From an uncultured Lachnospiraceae bacterium (GTDB lineage Bacteria > Bacillota > Clostridia > Lachnospirales > Lachnospiraceae), in NCBI GenBank assembly GCA_944376975.1, contig CALWEE010000100.1:1-6439 (forward strand): a stretch of DNA of 6,439 nucleotides, in the 5' to 3' direction. Position 1 is the stretch's first letter, and every line of letters begins with the position of its first letter. The notes below the pieces were generated by a model. The model had not been told where the DNA came from, did no database searches, and was given only the letters and a program-made list of their open reading frames with translations. The position numbers and the translations under genes are program-made. Of the stretch, positions 1 through 5,217 are shown piece after piece.

Positions 1-23
1 CGATCTTAACATAAGCCCCTTCC

Positions 24-1262
24 CTACTGCTCTTTTGGAAGCGGTTTTTCTTTTTCTTCTTCGGCTTCTTTAGGCGCGGTGTCCGGGATACGGTTTTCCT
101 TTTTCGCGATAAGCCGACTGTTCACGACTTTCTTGAAAATACTGTAGATCACGGAACAGATGGGTACGCCAAGGAGCATACCCACAATACCGAAGGCATT
201 GCCCCCGATGGTCACGGCGGCCAATACCCACATGCTCGGAAGTCCCACCGATTTGCCCACGACCTTCGGATAGATCAGATTGCCTTCAACCTGCTGAAGG
301 ACAAGGATAAAAAGGACGAACCACAAAGCCTTGATCGGTTCCACCATAAGGATGAGGAAAGCGCCGATCGCCGTACCGATAAATGCTCCAAATACCGGTA
401 TGAGCGCGGTGACGCCGACCAGGACAGCCACGACCGGAGCATAAGGCATGTTCATCAGGCCCATGCCGATAAAACAAAGAAAACCGATGATAAGGGCTTC
501 TGTCAACTGACCGGTGACAAAACGGGTGAATGTTTTGTTGGTCAGATCCGATATCTCCAGGATGATCTGCACGTGTCTTTCCGGCAGAAAGGCATACATG
601 ATCTTCTTGATCTGAATGGTCAAAGTCTCCTTCTGCGCCAGGATATAGATGGAAAAAGCGATCGCCAGGATCACGTTGAACACGGCGGAGAAAATGGACG
701 TGGTGATGCCGATGGTCGTATCGAAAAACACATTGCTGTTGTTGGATAAAAGCGACGACGCCCAGCGCCCGATCTCCGTCACGTTCAGCTCCAGCTGGGG
801 GAGCATGATATTTCTTTCTCCGAAAAAGGCAACCAGCTGATCCCACCAGCTTTCGATCTGATACGTATAATACGGTAGCATCCGGATGATGGATGTGGCC
901 GTATCGGTGATCTGGGGCGTGATGATAAAGATCAGGATAAAGATCGCCAGGCCGATGATCGCCACGCTGATGAGCAGGCAGACCGGCCGTTTCAGCCTTT
1001 TAGTCCAGTAGGACTCTTTTTTTGCCCAGGCTCTGTTCCACAAACCTTCAATAGGACGCAGCAGGACATTAAATATAAAGGCGAACCCGAGGCCGATAAG
1101 AAACGGCATCAATACGCGGGTCACGTTCCGTATAAGCGAAAAAAGGGTGGAGAAATGATACAGTACCCAGAAAAGAAGTACCGTAAACGTGATGATGAAC
1201 AGTATTTTTTTTATGGTATGTCTGTTAAATTCCACTTTTCTCCAAACCTCCAGCGTGGTCAT
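24..1262 (-). CDS. AI-2E family (PerM-like) polytopic membrane transporter
   Basis: A 412-residue integral membrane protein of the AI-2E/PerM (UPF0118) family. Hydrophobic segments are visible at about residues 19-40, 48-70, 93-117, 188-212, 252-304 (two), 308-325 and 345-378, with the usual extracytoplasmic-size loop (about 118-185) between the third and fourth. Family signatures are present: FVTGQLTEA (248-256), ALIPVFGAFIG (286-296) and the conserved QQVEGNLIYPKVVGKSVGLP stretch (323-342). The tail after residue 380 is highly charged (lysine- and glutamate-rich). Members are named after E. coli TqsA (AI-2 export), but others are linked to Na+/H+ antiport or unknown solutes, so the substrate cannot be told here. 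The ATG at 1262 has only a close AGGA in front of it. A GTG at 1235, behind GGAGG/GGAG, would give a start MEFNRHTIKK and is a real alternative. The length fits the family; identity is secure, substrate is not. Confidence 0.93.
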   Translation of the reverse strand: MTTLEVWRKVEFNRHTIKKILFIITFTVLLFWVLYHFSTLFSLIRNVTRVLMPFLIGLGFAFIFNVLLRPIEGLWNRAWAKKESYWTKRLKRPVCLLISVAIIGLAIFILIFIITPQITDTATSIIRMLPYYTYQIESWWDQLVAFFGERNIMLPQLELNVTEIGRWASSLLSNNSNVFFDTTIGITTSIFSAVFNVILAIAFSIYILAQKETLTIQIKKIMYAFLPERHVQIILEISDLTNKTFTRFVTGQLTEALIIGFLCFIGMGLMNMPYAPVVAVLVGVTALIPVFGAFIGTAIGAFLILMVEPIKALWFVLFILVLQQVEGNLIYPKVVGKSVGLPSMWVLAAVTIGGNAFGIVGMLLGVPICSVIYSIFKKVVNSRLIAKKENRIPDTAPKEAEEEKEKPLPKEQ

Positions 1263-1291
1263 CCGATCCTGTCGGAAACAACTCTATGTCC

Positions 1292-1320
1292 ACTTTACCA
1301 TCTTTCGCCCGGAATGTAAA
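1292..1320 (-). promoter_or_regulatory. Candidate sigma-A promoter for the AI-2E family gene
   Basis: Read on the minus strand, TTTACA (1315-1320) is followed by a 17-bp spacer and TAAAGT (1292-1297), with TG one base upstream of the -10 hexamer (an extended -10). It lies in the 79-bp gap between the metallo-beta-lactamase gene and the AI-2E gene and would start transcription about 20-25 bases before the ATG. This suggests the transporter can be transcribed separately from the upstream lipoprotein gene. No terminator is visible in the gap, so read-through is also possible. Confidence 0.5.
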
Positions 1321-1341
1321 CACAGGATGGCGTCTTTTGGA

Positions 1342-2355
1342 TCACAGATCCAGCGCTTCCCCTTTCTGTGTCAGCACTTCATAGTTTTTCGCGTCATCCA
1401 TCGCGACGCGGACAAATCCGTTGATGGCCGTCGTGTAGTAATCGGCGCCCTGTTTGGTATATCTTTTAACGATCGTAGCGCTCTGCATCGTTTCGTCCAT
1501 GGCAACGACGATCTTCGGAGAAACGGCTTCCACCCAGTCTTTCTGGTTGGATGTATCCCTTCCGTGATGGTTGGCTTTGACCACGTCCGCCTGCAGGCTG
1601 TCCGCGTGTTTTTCCAGGACGTCGTCTTCGCCGGATGTGTACAGGTCGCCCGCGAACAGTATGGTCGACTCACCGTAGGTAATCTTCATGGTCAGCGATT
1701 CGTCGTTCAAAAATTGAGTGGATCCTTCCGGGAATTTTTCGGGATAGACCACTTCTTCTTCCGGATGATAGATATCGATATGGATATTGTCAAAAATGTC
1801 CAGAGAATCCCCGTCTTTCAGATAGGTCACCGGGCAGCCTTCCTCTTCTATGGCCCGTTCAAAATTCTCATAGGTCTTCGTCGTATGCTCCACGTTTGTC
1901 CGGTAAACATGATCGATCTCAAAGGCGCTCGCCACAGCCGGGAAACCGCCGATATGGTCGATATGCGGATGGGATTCCACATAGGCGTCGATCTTGGTGA
2001 TGCCCAGCTCTTTAAGGAAATCCACAACCTGATCGCTGCTTTCCGGATGGCCGGAATCGATCATCATCACTTTATCGTCCGGCGTGATCATCACGGCCGC
2101 GTCGCCGGCTTTGTCATCGGTCCCTTCCGGAACGGATATGGACATAAAATAAATGCGGAGTTTGTCGGACACGCTGTCGTCGTCCACAAGCTCCGCGTAA
2201 CGATCAGCATCTTCCTGTTCTGATGCTGTCTCCACACTCTCTGCAACAGTTTCTGTTTCCCCATTTTCGGTTTCCTGTTTCTGGCAGCCCGCCAATGTCA
2301 TAGCCATGAACACGGCCGCCATGAGCATCGCTGCTCCTGCTTTGATCCTTTTCAT
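1342..2355 (-). CDS. Secreted lipoprotein with a ComEC-type metallo-beta-lactamase domain
   Basis: A 337-residue exported hydrolase. Residues 1-24 form a lipoprotein signal peptide (MKRIK, hydrophobic core, LAGC with lipidated Cys24), so the protein should be anchored outside the membrane. Residues 25-62 are an acidic, low-complexity linker. The metallo-beta-lactamase fold follows: MIDSG (98-102), the metal motif SHPHIDHIGG (H129, H131, D133, H134), FAGD (Asp237) and ANHHG (His263/His264). The HHG motif and general order match the C-terminal domain of ComEC and free-standing ComEC-like hydrolases, not beta-lactamases or glyoxalases. All metal ligands I would expect are present, so it is probably active; the substrate is unknown (nucleic acid or another phosphodiester is an inference from ComEC). 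The ATG sits 8 bases after GGGAGGG (2364-2370). It is divergent from the transglycosylase gene and may share control with it. Confidence 0.92.
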   Translation of the reverse strand: MKRIKAGAAMLMAAVFMAMTLAGCQKQETENGETETVAESVETASEQEDADRYAELVDDDSVSDKLRIYFMSISVPEGTDDKAGDAAVMITPDDKVMMIDSGHPESSDQVVDFLKELGITKIDAYVESHPHIDHIGGFPAVASAFEIDHVYRTNVEHTTKTYENFERAIEEEGCPVTYLKDGDSLDIFDNIHIDIYHPEEEVVYPEKFPEGSTQFLNDESLTMKITYGESTILFAGDLYTSGEDDVLEKHADSLQADVVKANHHGRDTSNQKDWVEAVSPKIVVAMDETMQSATIVKRYTKQGADYYTTAINGFVRVAMDDAKNYEVLTQKGEALDL

Positions 2356-2389
2356 ATAAAAGGCCCTCCCTGTAAAATTTTATAGGACT

Positions 2390-2417
2390 ATTCTACCACT
2401 ATTTCATAAAAATTCAA
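2390..2417 (-). promoter_or_regulatory. Candidate promoter for the metallo-beta-lactamase lipoprotein gene
   Basis: On the minus strand, TTGAAT (2412-2417), a 16-bp spacer and TAGAAT (2390-2395) form a plausible sigma-A promoter. TGG directly before the -10 hexamer makes it an extended -10. The start point would be near 2383, about 28 bases before the ATG. The DNA upstream of the -35 (2418-2450) consists almost only of A and T tracts and could act as an UP element. Confidence 0.5.
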
Positions 2418-2450
2418 TCAATTTATTATTTTTTTAACAAACTTTTTTAT
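2418..2450. other. AT-rich tract between the divergent promoters
   Basis: These 33 bases are almost entirely A and T with long T runs, in a window that is otherwise of balanced composition. The tract lies directly upstream of the -35 of the minus-strand promoter and upstream of the TGTAAG cluster for the plus-strand gene. It could be an UP element, a bent segment or simply promoter-region base bias. No open reading frame with a ribosome binding site is visible in it. Confidence 0.5.
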
Positions 2451-2473
2451 TGTAAGGTTCTTTTAAGGTTCAT

Positions 2474-2489
2474 CTTACAGCTTTGTAAG
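2474..2489. repeat. Inverted repeat CTTACA-N4-TGTAAG (possible operator)
   Basis: A perfect 6-bp inverted repeat with a 4-base centre lies over the place where the -35 element of the transglycosylase promoter should be. A dimeric repressor or activator could bind here. It may also be just the meeting of two half sites from the TGTAAG cluster. It is too short and lacks a T run, so it is not a terminator. Confidence 0.4.
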
Positions 2490-2496
2490 TTTTACC

Positions 2497-2505
2497 TGCT
2501 AAAAT
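2497..2505 (+). promoter_or_regulatory. Extended -10 promoter for the transglycosylase gene
   Basis: TG-C-TAAAAT is a good extended -10 element (TG at 2497-2498, hexamer 2500-2505). At 16-18 bp upstream there is no sequence resembling TTGACA; the position is filled by the inverted repeat at 2474-2489. This pattern suggests dependence on an activator or on the extended -10 alone. The start point would be near 2512, giving a leader of about 56 bases before the ATG at 2568. Confidence 0.45.
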
Positions 2506-2554
2506 GTAAGCACATGAAATGGAATGAATACCCCGGTTTCGATAGAATTAGATC

Positions 2555-2560
2555 AGGAGG
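2555..2560 (+). promoter_or_regulatory. Ribosome binding site that fixes the transglycosylase start
   Basis: AGGAGG lies 7 bases before the ATG at 2568. The earlier in-frame ATG at 2514 has no such site and falls almost on the predicted transcription start, so 2568 is the real start. Confidence 0.85.
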
Positions 2561-2567
2561 TGGTCTT

Positions 2568-3293
2568 ATGAAGATCTTGAAATATTTACTTATGCTCCTC
2601 GCCGTTGTTTTATTTTCCGCGGGCGTCATCAGCGGAACCTTTATGATCAAAGGATATGGTATGTATAAAGACGCCCTTTCCCAGATGACCATCCAGGAAA
2701 TGGCCGGATCGATCCGGGATGACGCCTCGTTCGTTCCCCTGGAAGATATACCGGAGATGTATATCAACGCGGTCATTGCCGTGGAAGATCATCGGTTTTA
2801 CGATCATCCCGGCATTGACATATTGGCGATCGGCCGGGCTTTGTTCAACGACCTGCGGGCCGGAGGTTTTGTGGAAGGCGGCAGCACGATCACCCAGCAG
2901 CTGGCGAAGAACCAGTTTTTCACCCAGGAAAAATCCTTGTTCCGGAAAGCCGCTGAAGTTTTTATGGCGCTGGACATGGAAAAAGAGCTGGATAAAGACG
3001 ATATACTGGAGCTGTACATCAACTCCATCTATTACGGCGACGGCTATTATGGTATCGGGGAAGCCTGCCAGGGTTATTTCTGCAAAACACCGTCTTCGAT
3101 GACCCTGGAAGAATGTACGCTGCTGGCCGGGATCCCCAACGCGCCGTCTGTTTATTCGCCCACGGAAAATCCGGACCTGGCAAAAGAAAGGCAAAAACAG
3201 GTGATCGGACAGATGGTCCGGCAAGGTTATCTGTCCGATGAAGCTGCCTGCCGGCTTTCTTATGCCGCGCTTCCCGCCACCCTCTCCCCATAG
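2568..3293 (+). CDS. Monofunctional peptidoglycan glycosyltransferase (GT51, class A PBP N-terminal-type domain)
   Basis: A 241-residue membrane-anchored glycosyltransferase that should polymerise lipid II into glycan strands outside the membrane. Residues 4-27 are a single N-terminal membrane anchor. The GT51 motifs follow in order: EDHRFYDHPG (73-82, catalytic Glu73), GGSTITQQLAKN (104-115), RKAAE (126-130, second catalytic Glu130), ILELYINSIYYGDGYYGI (146-163) and the EECTLLAGIPNAPSVYSP region (181-198). The protein ends soon after the GT domain, and the transpeptidase motifs SxxK, SxN and KTG are absent. The length fits monofunctional transglycosylases (MtgA/SgtB type), so this is not a truncated PBP1; no remnant of a transpeptidase follows before the terminator. 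It is divergent from the metallo-beta-lactamase lipoprotein gene and transcribed alone. Confidence 0.94.
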   Translation: MKILKYLLMLLAVVLFSAGVISGTFMIKGYGMYKDALSQMTIQEMAGSIRDDASFVPLEDIPEMYINAVIAVEDHRFYDHPGIDILAIGRALFNDLRAGGFVEGGSTITQQLAKNQFFTQEKSLFRKAAEVFMALDMEKELDKDDILELYINSIYYGDGYYGIGEACQGYFCKTPSSMTLEECTLLAGIPNAPSVYSPTENPDLAKERQKQVIGQMVRQGYLSDEAACRLSYAALPATLSP

Positions 3294-3307
3294 ATCGCCA
3301 ACAAACT

Positions 3308-3347
3308 TAAAGGCACAGACTGTCGGGTCCGTGCCTTTATCTTTTTT
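3308..3347 (+). terminator. Rho-independent terminator after the transglycosylase gene
   Basis: A stem of nine pairs (TAAAGGCAC at 3308-3316 with GTGCCTTTA at 3331-3339), one A-C mismatch and three more pairs (GAC/GTC) closes a loop of 6 bases. A run of six T (3342-3347) follows at once. It begins 15 bases after the stop at 3291-3293. Read from the other side the same stem is followed by AAGTTTGTT, a poorer T tract, so it may also weakly end the convergent phosphatase transcript. Confidence 0.88.
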
Positions 3348-3357
3348 ATCCCGATCG

Positions 3358-4182
3358 TCAGACAAACGCGATGGGGATCTGTTTTGGGTCGAGCATCGCT
3401 TTCGACGGCTCGATCTCCATCAGCCGGGCCACCAAAGGCGCCACCCACAGCTGAGAGATCTCCCTGTCGGTAAAACGGCCGTTTTTTACCTTGTCGCTGA
3501 AAATATACAGCGGCGTATTCCTCTGTATGGCGTCTGTCCCGCCATGGATGCCAAACCGGTTCATACCGTGATCTGCGGTCACCACCACATTGCAGCCATC
3601 TTCAAGCCAGCCGGGAACAAACCGGGATATGAGACAGCCGGCGTTGGAGACCGCCAACTCATATTCCGAGCTGTCGCACCCGTGCTGATGGCCCATATAA
3701 TCAATGCTCATCGAATGGATCAGCGTAAAATCCGCGTCATATGTTTTCCTTAAATATTCACCGTCTGAAAAAACATGGGAATCCGGATACATATCTTCCC
3801 AGTAGAAAATGCCGTGGTCAATATGTCCGCCCTGGCCGTGCCGTATCCGGTCCCGCGGAACAGCAAAGGGACTGACATTGTAAAGCTCGCTCATCCAGTG
3901 ATAGGCCGCCGCCGCGGTGACGCCGCCCTGGGCCTGACAGAGTGAAAACAGGCTGTCGCACGTGAGAGTCTTTACGATCTCATTGCATAAAATGCCGTGA
4001 GACGAAGCCGGAAGGCCGGTCATGAGCGTGGCGTACATGGGCCGGGATAAAGACGGCAGTTCGCCTTTGACTTTATATTTCGCCGCTGATCCGGCGTCGA
4101 TCATATGTTCCAGATAACCCAGATTGCGCGTGGCCGATTCATATTGACACGCGTCCAGTAAGACAAATACTGTTTTTTTCAT
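3358..4182 (-). CDS. Alkaline phosphatase superfamily phosphodiesterase/phosphatase (nucleotide pyrophosphatase-like)
   Basis: A 274-residue cytoplasmic protein (no signal peptide or membrane segment) of the type I phosphodiesterase/nucleotide pyrophosphatase branch. The two-metal site can be read in full: Asp10 (VLLDA), nucleophile Ser46 in LPSLSRPMYATLMTG (42-56), Asp161 and His165 (IDYMGHQHG), Asp204/His205 (TADHGM) and His213 (GIHGG). ASSHGI (59-64) is also typical. Many relatives use threonine as the nucleophile; here it is serine. The protein is short for the superfamily, with little inserted cap. The substrate is unknown: a phosphodiester, phosphonate or phosphomonoester are all possible. 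The ATG at 4182 follows GGGGGA (4190-4195) by 7 bases and gives a natural start MKKTVFVLLDA; the longer reading from 4272 would overlap the lipoprotein gene and adds unrelated residues. It starts 25 bases after the lipoprotein gene ends, so the two are probably one transcript. Confidence 0.9.
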   Translation of the reverse strand: MKKTVFVLLDACQYESATRNLGYLEHMIDAGSAAKYKVKGELPSLSRPMYATLMTGLPASSHGILCNEIVKTLTCDSLFSLCQAQGGVTAAAAYHWMSELYNVSPFAVPRDRIRHGQGGHIDHGIFYWEDMYPDSHVFSDGEYLRKTYDADFTLIHSMSIDYMGHQHGCDSSEYELAVSNAGCLISRFVPGWLEDGCNVVVTADHGMNRFGIHGGTDAIQRNTPLYIFSDKVKNGRFTDREISQLWVAPLVARLMEIEPSKAMLDPKQIPIAFV

Positions 4183-4189
4183 ACGTATA

Positions 4190-4195
4190 TCCCCC
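4190..4195 (-). promoter_or_regulatory. Ribosome binding site that fixes the phosphatase start
   Basis: On the minus strand GGGGGA lies 7 bases before the ATG at 4182, in the 25-bp gap after the lipoprotein stop codon. It supports this ATG over the in-frame upstream one at 4272, which lies inside the lipoprotein gene. Confidence 0.7.
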
Positions 4196-4207
4196 GCTAC
4201 CTTTTGT

Positions 4208-5086
4208 TTATTCCATGGCTGTGGCAAAACCGTATTCTGCCTGTGAGCCGTTGTCCCATTCCGCCGTGACAAGATAGATCCGTCCCGGTTTCAGGTCGGA
4301 TACGATAAGATCGCCTTCCGCGTTCTTTTCACAGACCGCCGCTTCGCTCTCCGGCACGTTCTCACTCGTATAACCGTCTTTTTGCGACAAGGTCCAGCAG
4401 ACGACGTCCACCCGCGACGGATCCGACGAAAACCGGAGCGTAGCTTCAGTCACGGAAGGATCGGTGATCGTCGGCAGATCCTGCGCCTCCAGGATATGGG
4501 AACCGCACGCGATGATCGATACGTCTTCGCCGTTTTCATCGGTGTAATTCCATGTGTAACCGCCCTGATAAGAGACCATGGATACGGCGGCCAGTTCCGT
4601 TGAATACTGAACATCCATGGAAGCCGGAACGGAAGGATCCGCTTCAACGATGATGGACGACAGAAGTTCCTGATAGGCTTGCACATCTTCCGGTTTTCCT
4701 TCGGAAAGCCGTTCGGCTTTCACGATACCGGGATACTGGCCCGGATAGGATTCCAGCATGATGCCATCGCCATACAACCGAAAGACATTCCCCGGCTGTA
4801 TATCTTCTTCGGCCAAAGCGCCGCCTTCCTCGTCATAAACTTCGCCTTCCGGAAAAACCGCGCAGAATGGCATGTCGTTTTCCGTGTCCACAAAAAGGCT
4901 CTGTCCTTCAAAAACCTGGTCTGCCTGGATAAACATGGCATCCATCGTATAGACGTCTTCAGACGCGCTTGAGGTCGTTTGTGTTTCTTCAGTCTGAGCG
5001 TCCTGTCTGCCGCAGGCGGTCAGGACAGCCCATGAAAAAAGCAGCGTGACCGTAATGACAAGCGGGCCCAACCCATATCTTTTCAT
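4208..5086 (-). CDS. Lipoprotein of unknown function, two-part
   Basis: A 292-residue predicted lipoprotein. Residues 1-25 form the signal peptide (MKRYG, hydrophobic core, LTAC with lipidated Cys25), followed by a Ser/Thr/Glu/Gln-rich linker (26-44). Two regions can be told apart. Residues 46-135 look like a small beta-rich domain (pattern GDGIMLESYPGQYPGI at 107-121) that recalls OB-like DUF3221/YobA-type lipoproteins. Residues 165-290 carry GGYTWNYTDENGEDVSI (175-191), SHILE (196-200) and a closing pattern YLVTAEWDNGSQAEYGF (271-287), which I recall from other uncharacterised clostridial lipoproteins. No catalytic motif is visible. Both family resemblances are from memory and unverified. 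The ATG at 5086 is 8 bases after AGGAGG (5095-5100) and starts a proper signal peptide; the in-frame ATG at 5140 would put 18 odd residues before it. It is followed by the phosphatase gene after 25 bases. Confidence 0.85.
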   Translation of the reverse strand: MKRYGLGPLVITVTLLFSWAVLTACGRQDAQTEETQTTSSASEDVYTMDAMFIQADQVFEGQSLFVDTENDMPFCAVFPEGEVYDEEGGALAEEDIQPGNVFRLYGDGIMLESYPGQYPGIVKAERLSEGKPEDVQAYQELLSSIIVEADPSVPASMDVQYSTELAAVSMVSYQGGYTWNYTDENGEDVSIIACGSHILEAQDLPTITDPSVTEATLRFSSDPSRVDVVCWTLSQKDGYTSENVPESEAAVCEKNAEGDLIVSDLKPGRIYLVTAEWDNGSQAEYGFATAME

Positions 5087-5094
5087 AGAGACTT

Positions 5095-5100
5095 CCTCCT
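5095..5100 (-). promoter_or_regulatory. Ribosome binding site that fixes the lipoprotein start
   Basis: AGGAGG on the minus strand lies 8 bases before the ATG at 5086. It decides against the upstream in-frame ATG at 5140, which would bury the signal peptide. Confidence 0.85.
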
Positions 5101-5169
5101 CGATAACGTGATCTTTCGCCGTATGGAACAGTTTTTCCACCCAGCCGGACTTTTATTCCTGAACGTTCC

Positions 5170-5217
5170 AAAGCCTATCCTGATTTTATCACATTTTGAG
5201 GAAAGTCGAAAGCCTAT
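5170..5217. repeat. Nine-base direct repeat AAAGCCTAT flanking the gap promoter
   Basis: AAAGCCTAT occurs at 5170-5178 and again at 5209-5217, 39 bases apart, with TC two bases before each copy. The right copy contains the kbl stop codon. The two copies bracket the weak candidate promoter for the lipoprotein gene. It could be a paired binding site or chance. Confidence 0.35.
5183..5211 (-). promoter_or_regulatory. Weak candidate promoter for the lipoprotein-phosphatase pair
   Basis: Directly after the kbl stop codon, the minus strand shows TTTCGA (5206-5211), a 17-bp spacer and TAAAAT (5183-5188). The -10 is good but the -35 matches only three of six bases. It would give a leader of about 90 bases. 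No terminator is visible between kbl and the lipoprotein gene in the 127-bp gap, so read-through from kbl is the other possibility. Confidence 0.3.

Larger units (their letters stand above)
2451..2510 (+). promoter_or_regulatory. Cluster of helically phased TGTAAG-like half sites (possible response-regulator binding region)
   Basis: TGTAAG occurs at 2451-2456, 2484-2489 and 2505-2510, with a variant TTTAAG at 2462-2467 and an inverted copy, CTTACA, at 2474-2479. The same-strand copies start 11, 33 and 54 bases after the first, close to whole helical turns, so they fall on one face of the DNA. TAAGGTTC is repeated exactly at 11-bp spacing (2453-2460 and 2464-2471). Directly repeated hexamers at an 11-bp period are typical of OmpR-family response regulators; the known WalR (YycF) box is TGTWAH-N5-TGTWAH, which this resembles but does not match at the last base. 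The cluster overlaps the -35 region of the plus-strand promoter. The regulator is not identified. Confidence 0.4.

Noticed and set aside
24..1262. Quorum sensing by AI-2 as the role of the membrane protein.
   Set aside because: The family name comes from one E. coli member; the sequence shows the family but not the substrate, and no luxS or lsr gene is near.
1263..1275. Small inverted repeat CCGA-N5-TCGG just before the AI-2E ATG, with AGGA in its loop, as a translation-control hairpin.
   Set aside because: Only four pairs; too weak to call, and the true start of the gene may be the GTG at 1235.
1189..2223. A 344-codon open frame on the plus strand opposite the metallo-beta-lactamase gene.
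   Set aside because: It lies antisense to a gene with a full signal peptide, metal motifs and ribosome binding site. Its translation is rich in His, Phe, Arg and Val without domain character, as expected for a shadow frame.
2610..3365. A 251-codon minus-strand frame opposite the transglycosylase.
   Set aside because: Antisense to all GT51 motifs, spans the terminator, and has low-complexity shadow-like translation.
3238..3753. A 171-codon plus-strand frame running from the end of the transglycosylase gene into the phosphatase.
   Set aside because: It crosses the terminator and is antisense to the phosphatase metal-site codons; no ribosome binding site or recognisable domain.
3358..4272. Longer phosphatase reading from the ATG at 4272.
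   Set aside because: It overlaps the lipoprotein gene by 65 bases, adds 30 residues without homologous character and has no good ribosome binding site, unlike the ATG at 4182.
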